The translations under genes were made by a program, and so were the position numbers. Below, in pieces: positions 13,801 to 25,080 of a DNA stretch of 64,000 nucleotides. Under the pieces are notes generated by a model, which made no database searches, was not told where the DNA came from, and saw nothing but the letters and a program-made list of their open reading frames with translations. The first letter of the stretch is position 1; each line of letters begins with the position of its first letter. Location of the stretch: positions 2,535,001 to 2,599,000 of the forward strand of contig NC_092579.1 of assembly GCF_037975245.1 (NCBI RefSeq), in the 5' to 3' direction. The DNA is from Apostichopus japonicus (Eukaryota; Echinodermata; Holothuroidea; Aspidochirotida; Stichopodidae).

Positions 13801-14060
13801 TTAAAGGGATATTTCGGTGGCTAAGATCGTTTTGCTTCCCAATTCATTTTTTTTTAAATGCTGGAAATGATCTGCATCTCTGCAGTGTTATAACACCTCG
13901 TCTTCGTAGCATTTTCCTTTGCCAAAGATTGAAGGATATAGTTATAGTAGGAAAGAAAAGGCTTTTAATGAACACCTTACCAAGATGACATAAGACACCC
14001 ACCCACTGTTACTAAATAGAATACAGTGTTACATTAACCGCCACCGGAATACCCCTTTAA
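13801..14060. mobile_element. MITE-like element with TTAA flanks, copy 1
   Basis: The left end after TTAA (13801-13804) reads AGGGATATTTCGGTGGC. The right end reads GCCACCGGAATACCCCT followed by TTAA (14057-14060). The two ends are inverted repeats matching at 15 of 17 bases, and the interior of about 250 bp is non-coding. A TTAA duplication is the signature of piggyBac-type insertion, but known piggyBac termini usually begin CCC immediately after TTAA, so the superfamily is uncertain. A related copy lies at 22717-23239 and a single end at 52391. Confidence 0.7.
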
Positions 14061-15489
14061 TGAGAGAAGTTCGACTTACAGACTTGACATGGAAACGTTT
14101 AATAGAAATGGAGACATTATGTTCTATAGTAAAAAGACATATCATCTCACTATATCCATCTTTTTAATATAGGAATCACAAAGATGAAAGAACCCAAGGT
14201 CAAACATAAACATAGTTTATACAGCTGCACGTTGGTAAGTTGTACTCAATACGACCGTAACCAAAACAATATTATTACGAAACTTGGCGCGGGTCCCCCC
14301 CCCCCTCTCTCTCCCCTTCTTTAACATGCGCAATTTCACATTCAATTCAGCTGCAGAAAACGGACAATTTGCCGATTACAATCTATTAAACTTATAAGAC
14401 TAAGGTTTCAAATTTATATGGCAATTAATGTCTTTCGGATTTATTTTTCTTGGGGGGGGAGGGTGATTTTGCTTTCTGTTATTAATGTTACCTGACGTTT
14501 CTATTATTGGTTGATATTTTGGCTGTGGATATTGTCTTGATGTATCGCATAACGTGTTGTTTTATGCACCAATCTTTATATTTGATTTCATACTGTATGT
14601 ACCCTAACCTCGTTTATTTCTTTTGACTGAAAACCTTTCTATATTCCTATTGCGTATATATATAGTTAATCAAAGAAGGTATATCCTTAGCTGGGGAAGT
14701 TAGCGTGTATATATTATTTTAGAAAAAAAAATTGTTGCACTTTTCGTTGGAAAAAAAAGCTGCTTTTATTTCATATTTTGCACACCATTAATATAGCCTA
14801 TGCTGGTTAATTGTTATATATATTTTTTTCAAACGACCTCTTACTTTTGCTGCAATGGTGTATTTTATGGATTTATGTTAGAAACACACCAACCATTTGT
14901 TTGTTAGAAAACACAAAACACTGATAAGACTACTGTTTTTAGCAACTTAACTGATCTATTTTTTGCTCTATTTTTGTTGCTCTATTTTTTTAGCTCTATT
15001 TTTTTTTTGGGTGTTTTAAATAACACATTACTATAGCAACACACCAATGCAGTTTTTGTCCTCGTTAGTTTCGAACATATCAACAATAATCTCTGTCGTG
15101 AAATGATTTTGTTTTGCCAGCAAAAAAAAGAATAAAAAAACAGATCGCAGGTTTGTTGCCAATTTTTACCCTCTGCAATGTGCAGAATGTCCTATCATGT
15201 TAAGCGTAAGGTTGCTACAAAGCGGTTCGCGCTCATCACTTGACGGAATCACACAATACCCAGTAACCAGGGTAAATTGCTGTAGAAGAAAAGTGCACTC
15301 ATGCTCACGTCGTGAGTTCCTGGGGTCCCGAGCGATTCTCCTCGAGGCATGTCTTTTACGGGTGAGAGAGAGTAAATATTCCAGAGCCTGAAAAGAGGAC
15401 AGAGGAGATGCAGCTGTATTTTACTTGTTTTTTATGTTTGACCTTTGATTCTCACCGTCCTAAGAACCCCTTCCTATTTTTTTTTTCTT
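14061..15489. other. Non-coding stretch
   Basis: C-rich run near 14296-14304, T-rich and A-rich runs, no supported exon. A 64-codon frame at 15197-15391 has no splice or homology support. Confidence 0.5.
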
Positions 15490-15516
15490 TTTTCTTCTTC
15501 TTCTTCTTCTTCTTCT
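15490..15516. repeat. (TTC)n tract
   Basis: About eight TTC units within a pyrimidine-rich stretch, downstream of the minus-strand stop at 15620, possibly in the 3' UTR of that transcript. Confidence 0.9.
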
Positions 15517-15619
15517 TTTTATCCTTCTTCAAAAAAATTAAAAAAAATTAAAAAAACAGAAAACAAAAAAAATTGTATTTCAGAGACCTGAGTTTACCAC
15601 CAATTTATGAAAAACCGGT

Positions 15620-15841
15620 TTATGTTCCAGGGCGACTACGAGGACATTCTGCCGCCTCAAAACTTAATTTGTTGCCAGATTTACACGTAACTATATTGCC
15701 AAAGTCGTAATAACAGTAACCCCGCACAATGGTCGGCTCGGAGACATAGAAAGAACAACGGTACCCTTGCTGGCTCCGTTGACGGCGCTCTCTGCTGTTG
15801 GAATTTTGGGCTCGCACAACATGGAGTAAGTACTCCAGATC
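15620..15841 (-). CDS. Exon 2 of a putative secreted four-cysteine peptide precursor
   Basis: On the minus strand a strong acceptor (pyrimidine-rich tract ending TATCTCCTACAG) precedes 15841, and the frame then runs 73 codons to a stop at 15620. It joins in phase 0 to the signal-peptide exon at 23294-23527, giving a 151-residue protein. In joined numbering this exon supplies DLEYLLHVVRAQ (79-90), a furin-type site RERR (95-98) followed by QR, and a C-terminal domain with cysteines at 107, 121, 131 and 144 (13, 9 and 12 intervening residues) that ends at residue 151. That predicts a mature peptide of about 51 residues with two disulfides. The cysteine pattern matches no neuropeptide or growth-factor family I know. 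The splice signals, phase and cysteine pattern are seen; the join and secretion are inferred, and a further phase-0 exon could lie between. Confidence 0.55.
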   Translation of the reverse strand, partial: DLEYLLHVVRAQNSNSRERRQRSQQGYRCSFYVSEPTIVRGYCYYDFGNIVTCKSGNKLSFEAAECPRSRPGT

Positions 15842-16003
15842 CTGTAGGAGATACAAAAGAATATCCCAAGTGGAACGGATAATATTTTCACGGTTATATA
15901 TCCACGCGCGCTGCCGGAGAATGTCGGTGTCATATCTCAGAGCGATATTCTGAGATACCGTACACGAACATCGGCGATCGTCGCTTTTTATAGAGGAGGG
16001 TAT

Positions 16004-16250
16004 ACCGTAAAGACACAGTACAACGATGAATTACTATTACTTCGATAATCGTGTAATAACCGCGTGACGAGATGGTTTATTTCGGTACCATGGAGGGTAC
16101 AGTAGGACACGGTAGAACGATGAACGACTATTACTTCGACGACCGTGTAATAACCGCGTGCCGAGATGGTTTCTTTCGGTACCATCAGGGGACAGACTAA
16201 TACAGTAAGGCATGGTACACCGATTGACAACAATCGTTATAATTATGCGT
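16004..16250. repeat. 94-bp tandem repeat, about 2.5 units
   Basis: The block around CGTGTAATAACCGCGTG and GAGATGGTTT-TTTCGGTACCAT recurs with an offset of 94 bp (TTCGATAATC at 16041, TTCGACGACC at 16135). A third, decayed unit starts near 16200. It lies in the intron of the putative secreted-peptide gene. Minus-strand frames across it are products of the repeat and not genes. Confidence 0.85.
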
Positions 16251-16585
16251 GTTAGAATCAGAATATAGTAAGACTTAAACGAGATTATTATGAGGTTAAG
16301 CACACCACGAACACCATACTACAGGGACGTTTAAAGGATGGTTCTCAATGAACATGTTACGGTTACAACAAATAAGCCTGAAGGAACCATCTCGACAATA
16401 TATACACAATTCAGGTAGGGGACAAGGGGCCCCTGGCCCCTATTCTGATTTTTTATAGGCACTGTCCTAGAAGTTATCAGCGAACTTATATTTGTGCTCA
16501 AAAACAAGGTCTGCATAGTGTAAACGTATGGCAGGATTAGTTATTGTATGCACCACTATATCGCCAGTAGTTTTCGGTTTCTATC

Positions 16586-16685
16586 GGGTGTCTACAAAGC
16601 TAACACATAAGACCCACTACAAAGTTAAGACCCCACCAACGCAAACCTAAGACCCTACTGCAATACTAAGACCCCACCTACTGCA
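16586..16685. repeat. TAAGACC-type minisatellite, copy A
   Basis: Begins GGGTGTCTACAAA and continues with degenerate repeats of TAAGACCCCACC and CTGCAA. A second block with the same leader lies at 17128-17203 in the same orientation. Confidence 0.75.
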
Positions 16686-17127
16686 ATGGTTTGGACTATA
16701 TTACTTCCAAGTCCTTCTCGTCTCAAAGTGCACACGAATGTGTCATAATGATCAGCTCAATGGAAGCTGTGTGGCAGTTTGACTTATGCAGTTATTAATC
16801 CTGAAATTGATATTTTCAAAGAGGTCTACCTATGGTGGATGCGCTAGATACTTTCCCTCACACTAGCTGTTTTGTCAATGGCTACGCTAAAATTTAAATA
16901 AGACTTAAAGATAAAGAGGTCATTACAATTTGGTATAGATTTCAGAAGTGATGACAAAAATGACACAATGTCCTTGTGGTGATGCATTATGGGATCATAG
17001 GTCATGCAAGCAGAGGGTTAACTGAGGGGAAACCATGGAAACTAATAACTCCTTTGATAATTCTTACATGAATAGAAGGGAGACTTGTACTGATCACAGG
17101 ATCGTGTAGCAATAAAAAATAATTGTT

Positions 17128-17203
17128 GGGTGTCTACAAAACAAAGATCTAAGACAAGCAAAACTAAGACCATATCAACTGCAAACCTAAGACCCCACCG
17201 AAA
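17128..17203. repeat. TAAGACC-type minisatellite, copy B
   Basis: Same GGGTGTCTACAAA leader and degenerate TAAGACC units as the block at 16586. Confidence 0.75.
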
Positions 17204-17682
17204 TCCTGACGAATACGTCACTTTCGTTTCTTACCATTTCGATACACATACACACAACATTCTTTATTTCTTTTCTTGTTGTTGATAAACATTACACATG
17301 AGAGATGTTTCTTTTTACTTAGAACGAATCCTATTGGTTGTACATTTAAATGACGTCAGTTAGTGTCGTCCAATAATTTAAGACAAACCCCCACGAAAGT
17401 ATCGGCAAAGGGACATACCGTACAAAATAAAGACGAGAGAGTGATAGAGACATGGTTACATGGGAATGTCTTGTTTTGTGTTTCATCCAATTCTACGGGA
17501 ACTTTTCTTCTTTTTTCAACTCTTCTCACTTGTGACAGTAATCTACAATGGTATACCCTCTTTCGGATAGAATGTTAACCGGTGCTAAGGGGTTACATTG
17601 ATTGAATATTTCAGCTGCCAAATTAGCACGCATCCTCTCTCCTGTATTGTTCTTGGGAGATTACATTCCCAGGTATCTACAG

Positions 17683-17970
17683 CTACATGGTAACGTGACG
17701 CTCACACAGAAAACAGCTCGAATGAAAAACGAAAACGCACCGCAGACGTTTCATTTGGACACTTCGGATACGCGACGAACTCGGTGGGGATTTTAACCAT
17801 TCCACACATAATATGTACTGTTTGATTCCAATGAGAGGGAGAAGGGCATTCTCTCTATGAGAGTGTACACACTTTTCGATGAGTGATTTCAGATTTCTCC
17901 TCCTAGGAGGGAAGTCTACCACAATTTGCTCTTCTAGGGGTTTTGAGCTGCAAAGACGACATACATTCAT
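17683..17970 (-). other. Weak coding candidate starting with a CRLC motif
   Basis: A minus-strand frame of about 95 codons from an ATG at 17970 begins MNVCRLCSSKPLEEQ and has a basic stretch, FPPRRRNLKSLIEKC. CRxC followed by a later Cys recalls the start of zinc-binding N-terminal modules seen in ZAD proteins and some transposase-derived proteins. No second half of such a module can be aligned, and frames of this length are expected by chance in this AT content. It could be a decayed transposon-derived exon or nothing. Confidence 0.18.
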
Positions 17971-18099
17971 TCTTTGCAAATAATGATTTTCACTACTTTA
18001 GGGAGCATTCAATCCTTGACTCTCTCCAAGGGGGACTTCTCAACTTTTAGATGTATGAGATTGTCCAAAGCTTCCAGAACGTTCCCAAACAAATGTTGC

Positions 18100-18294
<195 letters not shown>

Positions 18295-18838
18295 TGTTTT
18301 CTTATTATCTAATTGCATTCCATAAATGCGTAAAGTTGTCTATGGCTTGTTAACTTTTATACCTTCTACCGATGGTCTTTTCTAGCTATCCATAATGTAT
18401 TTCGTCAAAAATTGTTTATGAGGTAACTATTTCTAGTTATTTTCTTACTTAATTATAGGATTTCTTCAGCAAAACCATCATCTTTAGATTATATCACAAA
18501 ATGCTCTGTGATGAATAATTACCCCAAAATAGCCAAGAAAAGTCCTGCTTAGCTTGTGAGATGTCGTAGTGTAAACATCGTGCCTGTGGGGTGGGGGAGG
18601 GGAGGGGTTATCATTTTATAAATTAGTGACGTAATAAACCCAATATATATATAGTCTCTAGGGCTTGTTACCTTTTCTTCTATTTCTTTTTTCTTTTTCA
18701 TATTTTCAAGGTAGAATGCCACCATTGTTGACATTTCACCATTTGTCATCATATGATGGGTCATGTTATAGGACCTTCAATATGTATCTCAATTACTGGA
18801 AGTAAACATTGTTATAAAAATAAGGTCAAATATAATAA

Positions 18839-18960
18839 ATTGAAGAGCATGTAGCTCGATGATGTCATATTTTAGACTTCACTTTTGTGTGTGAAGGATC
18901 TTTAAATCTGTCATATCTCCGAAATGAAATAAAGATTTGTCTCTTCAACATTGACCAATA
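18839..18960. repeat. Dispersed repeat, related to 61915-62035
   Basis: Shares with the second locus, in the same order, AAATTGAA, a CATGT-GCTCGATGA-TCA block, TTGTGTGTGAA-like sequence, and an AAT(A)AAGATTT stretch. The match is diverged and interrupted by a gap. Confidence 0.55.
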
Positions 18961-19984
18961 ATAGTTGGGTTTGTGTCGTTATAATTTGTTTAAAATGCAT
19001 TGCTTACACACTTGGACCTTAAATTACGGTTAACCTCCAAAGTAAACAATCATAGGGATATTTTAATCATTTGGTAGATTTACCCTAACAAGTGTGAATG
19101 AACTTCATCCAACTTTTGTCTTTGGAGTAAGCAGGGCTTAAAAAGTGTTCACACTTTGACACTCACTATAAGGCGGACCCACACAGCAAGGGTATAGATG
19201 TAATACCATGCACTCGTTGAGTCATCGTTTATTATACATACAAATGCGTCGCACAGACAGACACACAGGGCACACATCCAAACGGTCGCCCACCATCACC
19301 AACCCCAGAGATTCATTTTACCGTCGGTAAGGAATCAAAAGAGTGAATTGACGTCCCAAGGCAAATTTATAATATGCAAATCAAACTTTCTATGAAATCA
19401 CTGCGTTCAAAGCTCTTGACATAATTAATCCTGAAAGTATTTTTATTTTTTTTATTTTCAATTTTTTTTTGTTCAATTTTTTTTTTTTTTTTGGCTTCAC
19501 CAAAAAGTTTGAGCGGATACTTTTGTAACAGGTGGTTGGAAGAAAGGAAATCTATAATCACGCGATTAAGAAGAATCACATTGCGTGAGACAGCCCTTTT
19601 GGGAATTTTGTCATATCAACGACCTTACGAGCAAAGGCGTTACACTATGAAGGGTCAAATAAAACTAAAAAATATGTTTATAAGCAAAGGGACACAAATA
19701 ATGTATAGGTTTTCATAGCGTATAGACAGGGCGTGGCTAGTTGATCAATGGAAAAATACGCACGCTCTTACCACACGCTATGTTCGTGGTCTATTGAGCC
19801 TTTTCGATTGAAGCAATTTTCGTTTTCTTTCGCGTGAAGCAACCGAATAAAAGTACCTTAATGGTTAAATCAAAATATCTCGTGTGAACTCAATTTGGGT
19901 AGAAATCAGAGATGTTTAAAGGATGGGAGGTTAAGCACACAATTATTTCTGATATTTCATAGACTGTTAAGAAGAAAAAACACT

Positions 19985-20100
19985 GCTGTTAATCCAGATT
20001 GTATTCCTACAACACTTAACTTTTTGAGAAATCACCCTTTAGACTGTTGAGGTTCAGCCATTAAAGTGACTGGATTGTATAGTCTACTATACGGACCCAT
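19985..20100. repeat. Dispersed repeat, related to 21955-22068
   Basis: Both copies contain AACACTGCT, then AATC-AG-TTGTAT, a TTTTTGAGA stretch, a CATYAAAGTG block and end in TAGTCTA. They are diverged and in the same orientation. Confidence 0.55.
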
Positions 20101-20143
20101 TAGGTCGGTTCCTCAGAAGCAACACAAAACTCAATGGAAAAGT

Positions 20144-20243
20144 ATAACACTCTTATGGCCTGAAATGATATTTTTACGATATAATATTAAAAATAACACT
20201 CTTATGGCCTGAAAATATTTCTTTACGATATATTATATATAAA
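20144..20243. repeat. 50-bp tandem duplication
   Basis: TAACACTCTTATGGCCTGAAA occurs at 20144 and again at 20194, each followed by TTTACGATATA. This is two diverged units of 50 bp. Confidence 0.9.
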
Positions 20244-21584
20244 ATTGTCAAAGTGTCGAATGTCATCCAAGGGTGTTCTGTTGTTAATATGAACTAAACA
20301 AAAAACATGTTTTGGTTGAGTTATTAGAATTTATATAAAAAACAATGGATTGGCATTAACATTAATCCTGAGGAATCGACGTCATCAGGAGGCATTCCGC
20401 AGAGGTTTAACACATTTTATAAGATAATATCTTGACAACAAGTGATAGCTGTACTAATGTAGAAACACTTCTAACACTCAAGTTTAATTTTTCCTTCTGT
20501 TTTTTTGTTCTTAGATTATCACATATATCAGGACTAAAATTTTACCAAAAAGTCATCATTTTAATCAAAGCAGCGACAAAACCGGTTAAAAACACAGGAT
20601 ATTTTGGTTCTAGTTTGCAGTGTGTGTTTCGGTATAGTATACGACTCCGAATTCCAAGGTGACTTTGCAATTTATTGACAAACTACAATTAACTCGGCAA
20701 CGGAGTATCGAATGTTATTGATTAAATGATTAATTTTTCACTTTATTATATCGTTGTAACAATCAAGTTGCAATGAATTTTTTTATTTTTTATTATTACT
20801 ATGAATAACACTAATTAAAATTTGAAAATATCAAAATTTGAAAGCCTGTGTACAGGTATTGGTGATTTCTTATAGACCACACTCTATATGGGGAACATCT
20901 GATAGTAACATCCATGTATACAGTATTTTCAAATGTTTTGACCAGCTCTGTTAACTCCAAGTGAACAGGACGTATGTTCTTATACCTAATACGGACATGT
21001 ATACATTAAGTATACCAATTCGATCGATTGTTTTACGTTTGTGGCATAATGGTGTGTTATTGGAGACAACTTTCACCAAGCTTCAACACTGCTGACTTCT
21101 TTCATATATGCGGGAAAGCACAAATATGAAAATTATCTGAGCGACGAAATGTTTCAATTTTAAGTAGAAAAGGTAGTAATTATAAACCACAGAGTAACTT
21201 TCCAGTTGACGAGGAAAATATTGCAAGGAGTCTTTCTTTGAACACTGGTGATCTCATATTTGGTTGTACTTGATAAAAGTTGGGTAAAAGTTGCTGACAA
21301 TTGGCGACCAACTCATTGAAAAACAAAAAATTCTCAGCGCGGTAAAAGGCATGGCGGTAGTCAAATAATTCAATGAGAATAAGACGTATGCATAAGTATT
21401 CTCATATACGTTTATATCTCTATGGCATGAGTAACTTAATGTGACACGATCATTTTATACCGTACTTTATGGAAACGAAACTTAAAATTGGACCTTACAA
21501 TTGGACCTTGTAAGTGTCTCGATCCTTTCGTGTATCATTAAAAATTATTGTTCTACTATACTGTATTTTTGTACTCATTTTGTT

Positions 21585-21665
21585 TGTTCTTGTAAAGCGC
21601 ATTGAGACCGTCAGTATAAAACGCTATACAAATAAGTATTATTATTATTATTATTATTACTATTA
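21585..21665 (+). repeat. Retroposon-like 3' tail with (ATT)n
   Basis: Contains TGTAAAGCGCATTGAG, then ACGCTATACAAATAAG and about eight ATT units. The same tail architecture is at 61790-61862. Conserved tails ending in a short A/T tandem repeat are typical of non-LTR retroposons and their SINE partners. Confidence 0.6.
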
Positions 21666-21954
21666 TTAAAATTGAAGACTTACGGATTCTGTATGTCAAG
21701 AATTGTATCATGAAACACCCTGATAAATATATATTTTTTGTTTCATATGGTAAACATTCGCCATAAGTTATAATAAAAACGCACAGGCCATAGCGACCCA
21801 ATCGTAGAACGGCAAGATCTCAATTTGTAGGGAATGTTGCCATAAAAAAAGGCGGGAAAATCCATCTACAAATTATAATATGGAAAGGCGGTAAACGAAG
21901 AACAGCAATAGGAACAAATGCCATTTTGATATATTGTAGATCGTTCAAAAAAAA

Positions 21955-22068
21955 AAAACACTGCTAGCAATCTAGCTTGTATCATACTATTTTGAGTTTT
22001 TGAGATCCTGTGAATTAACATTTAAAGGCTTCTCCATCAAAGTGGCTGGGCTACTTAGTCTAGCAAAA
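21955..22068. repeat. Dispersed repeat, related to 19985-20100
   Basis: Second copy of the repeat described at 19985, preceded by a run of 12 A. Confidence 0.55.
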
Positions 22069-22716
22069 GACCACGTTTGTTTTGTTGTTTGTATGACGTT
22101 TTCTTTAAACACCTATGACATATCAAGTCTATAACACTCTGCCTTCTGCCGTCTTTGCCTTTACAGGTAAAAAATTCTTTATTGACATCTCATACATATT
22201 ATTATTAGCATATGACCTGCATTCTGGAATTTACTTGAGGCTTCTATTTATGTAACAGTTATGTTCAGCTGATAAATTTTTATATTAACTATTTCCAATC
22301 GAAATGTCTCAGCTGAATTAATGTTTAAACAGATTGACTTTTCATGTAGGGGGGGGGGGGGCACATGATTTTATGTAATAATGAGTTGAAATGACTGCCA
22401 GTGACATAAACAGTTTTTTTAAAACAGTTTTTTTGTTTTCTTGCAGGAGGGAGGGAAGGGGAACATGTTGGGGCAGAAAAAGTTTGGGGTAGTGTGGAGG
22501 TGTTCGTGTGTTTGAAAATGTAGCCTATTTCATTTCTCTAAGCTAGCGTATGTTGTAAAACTTGTTCGCAGTTCAAAACGATGAAACCCGTAAATATGTT
22601 ATTCTCTCAAATGAGGAGGGGCAAGGCGCGTTAGTGGGTGACTTGGTCACAAATCCCTAATCCTCCCCACCCTCCCTTTCTACACTTATTAAATTATTAA
22701 TGTTCACTCTGTAACA

Positions 22717-23239
22717 TGAAAGGGATAGTCTGGTGGCTGCAATTGAAATGTTTGCGAACGAAATATTCCTAGACATTTCTTTATCTTTATGTCAAACCCA
22801 CCCACCCACCTACCCACCCACCCATAGCCTTAGCATGGCGATGTAACGTATTAGTCAAATTGAGTGGTAAAAGCAGAGAGAGTAATGTGATAATTTTCAA
22901 CAAAAACATCGCATTTTGATATCAGAGAATATTGACACATTCCCAGGATAAATCAACACAAAAGATATTAAAAGGACCTAGTAAAAGCTTTAAACAACAT
23001 GAAATGTGATGACATCACACAGTATACCTACTGTGATGTCATCAACCTCCTAGAGTAATTGAAGGTTTAGCCAATCGAAAGACAGATTGCATTCATGAAC
23101 CTTATCTCGAGTTAGGGGCAAGATATACTGACATGGGGTTTCAACTAACAGTGTGGAATTTTCTTCTATTTTTTTTCCATTTTCTATTCTCTCTAATTAT
23201 GTTAGTATTGCATTGCCTGCCACCGGAATATCCCTTTGA
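22717..23239. mobile_element. MITE-like element, copy 2
   Basis: The left end AGGGATAGTCTGGTGGC (22721-22737) is the inverted partner, at 15 of 17 bases, of the right end GCCACCGGAATATCCCT (23219-23235). Flanks are TGAA and TTGA, each one change from TTAA. The interior has CCCACCCACC repeats and an imperfect palindrome at about 23008-23043 (TGATGACATCACA ... TGATGTCATCA). It lies in the intron, 55 bp from the donor of the minus-strand signal-peptide exon. Confidence 0.7.
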
Positions 23240-23293
23240 CGTGAATAAGTAAATAATAATAATTATTGCAAGTATACTAATAGACATACACAC

Positions 23294-23527
23294 CTCAATA
23301 GACGTGGCTGTATCATTGATCTCATCTAGGATCTCTTTACGTCTGGCATTTTCCGATTTTTCAGGTTTGTCGCCCTCTAATAACATTCCCAAGACGTCCG
23401 ATTCAATGTTTCTCTCTTTGGTGATGACCACTGCCTGTGATTGGATTGGAAGGAGCACAGCGATAATGATGGGTAAAACTGCTAAGCAACAGATGAAGAC
23501 CCGTTTTACACAAGATATGGAAGCCAT
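23294..23527 (-). CDS. Exon 1 of a putative secreted peptide precursor (signal peptide and propeptide)
   Basis: The ATG at 23527 (minus strand) has A at -3 and G at +4. The first 32 residues are a textbook signal peptide: MASISCVKRV, then a hydrophobic core (FICCLAVLPIIIAVLLP) and a probable cleavage after QSQA. The propeptide that follows is charged and helical in character, with an ARRK basic site at 61-64 and an NDT glycosylation sequon at 71-73. The exon ends GAG/GTGTGT at 23294, phase 0, after 78 codons. Past that point the open frame turns into low-complexity Ile-rich sequence, which supports the donor. It joins in frame to 15620-15841, which encodes the four-cysteine region. The intron would be 7,452 bp. 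Start, signal peptide and donor are seen; the gene model is inference. I cannot assign a family. Confidence 0.6.
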
Positions 23528-24626
23528 ACTGATGATCGATGATTGATGTATTTGTTGGTTGTAATTTGAGGTTATACTGTTTTTCTTCTCTCTTTTCTCT
23601 TCTTGTTTCTTTTATCTTCCTTTAACTTTCTGTTCAATCTGCTGTAGTTTATCTGTTGATTATTCTGCCGAAGTCTCTACGAAACAAAGTAAAGATGATA
23701 TCATTAATATAATTATATCGTTACATATTATCATTTATCATCGGAAGCGTTAATATCCAAACCAGTAGAAAGATAAATACATCGGAGTATCGTCGAGGGA
23801 CAATTTTGTACTTTTCTGAAGAAATCATCCGCTTCACATTATCCTCCACCGTGTCCCACTCATCTCCCTCCTTGTTGCGGTAATACTATTACGTTAAATA
23901 GCGCCATCATTTAGGTTATTGCTCCACACGGCGGAGGAGCGGGTGACAGAGCCTACCGTAGAGATAGATTGAGAGATATGTACAGCGCGATAGAAAGGCG
24001 CCGCAGATTAATGGCATGTGATCAAATCATGACAAGTCATGACGTCATCAAGAGATTACTAGGAAAATCAGACGTTTGCTATAACTTTTTAGAAGGGTTT
24101 AACTATTTTCACAATGACTGACGAAAACAAGGAGGGTCACTGTTTCTTTCATTTCAAGTTATTGAAAAGTAAAAAAAAAATACAACCATGAACACATGTG
24201 GGCATTCCATGGAGTTGCAGGTCTCATGCCAAAGTTTGGGTATATAGGCACAAATAAACATTAATTTAGGCCATGTAGTCACTAGGTACAGTATTTCCTC
24301 ATGGTACGATATATACTTTCAGCTATTTTATCGCTTGGCATTTACATAGGAGGAACATATTATTTTTACTAAATTAACATTTCTAGCAATTTTGTTAATA
24401 ATAAAACTTAGTTTACTGGAAAATCCTGGAATTGGAACTTAAAATAAGTTAACCACACGTCTAAGGTTTATTTTGGAACGTGCACATGTTGTTTTTCCTC
24501 GTTTGATCATTACCTCCTTTGACCACGTGACCTTTGGTTTTTTGCATTAATTAATTGGAAGGTAAGGTTGCATTAATTAAATTGAAGGTAGCCTACATGT
24601 GTTTGAAGCTTTCCGCCATATTGTTA
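23528..24626. other. Upstream region of the minus-strand precursor gene
   Basis: Likely to contain its 5' UTR and promoter. On the minus strand the 23570-23650 stretch is purine-rich. A locally CpG-bearing segment lies at about 23920-24010. No definite TATA box or start site could be chosen. Confidence 0.3.
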
Positions 24627-25080
<454 letters not shown>

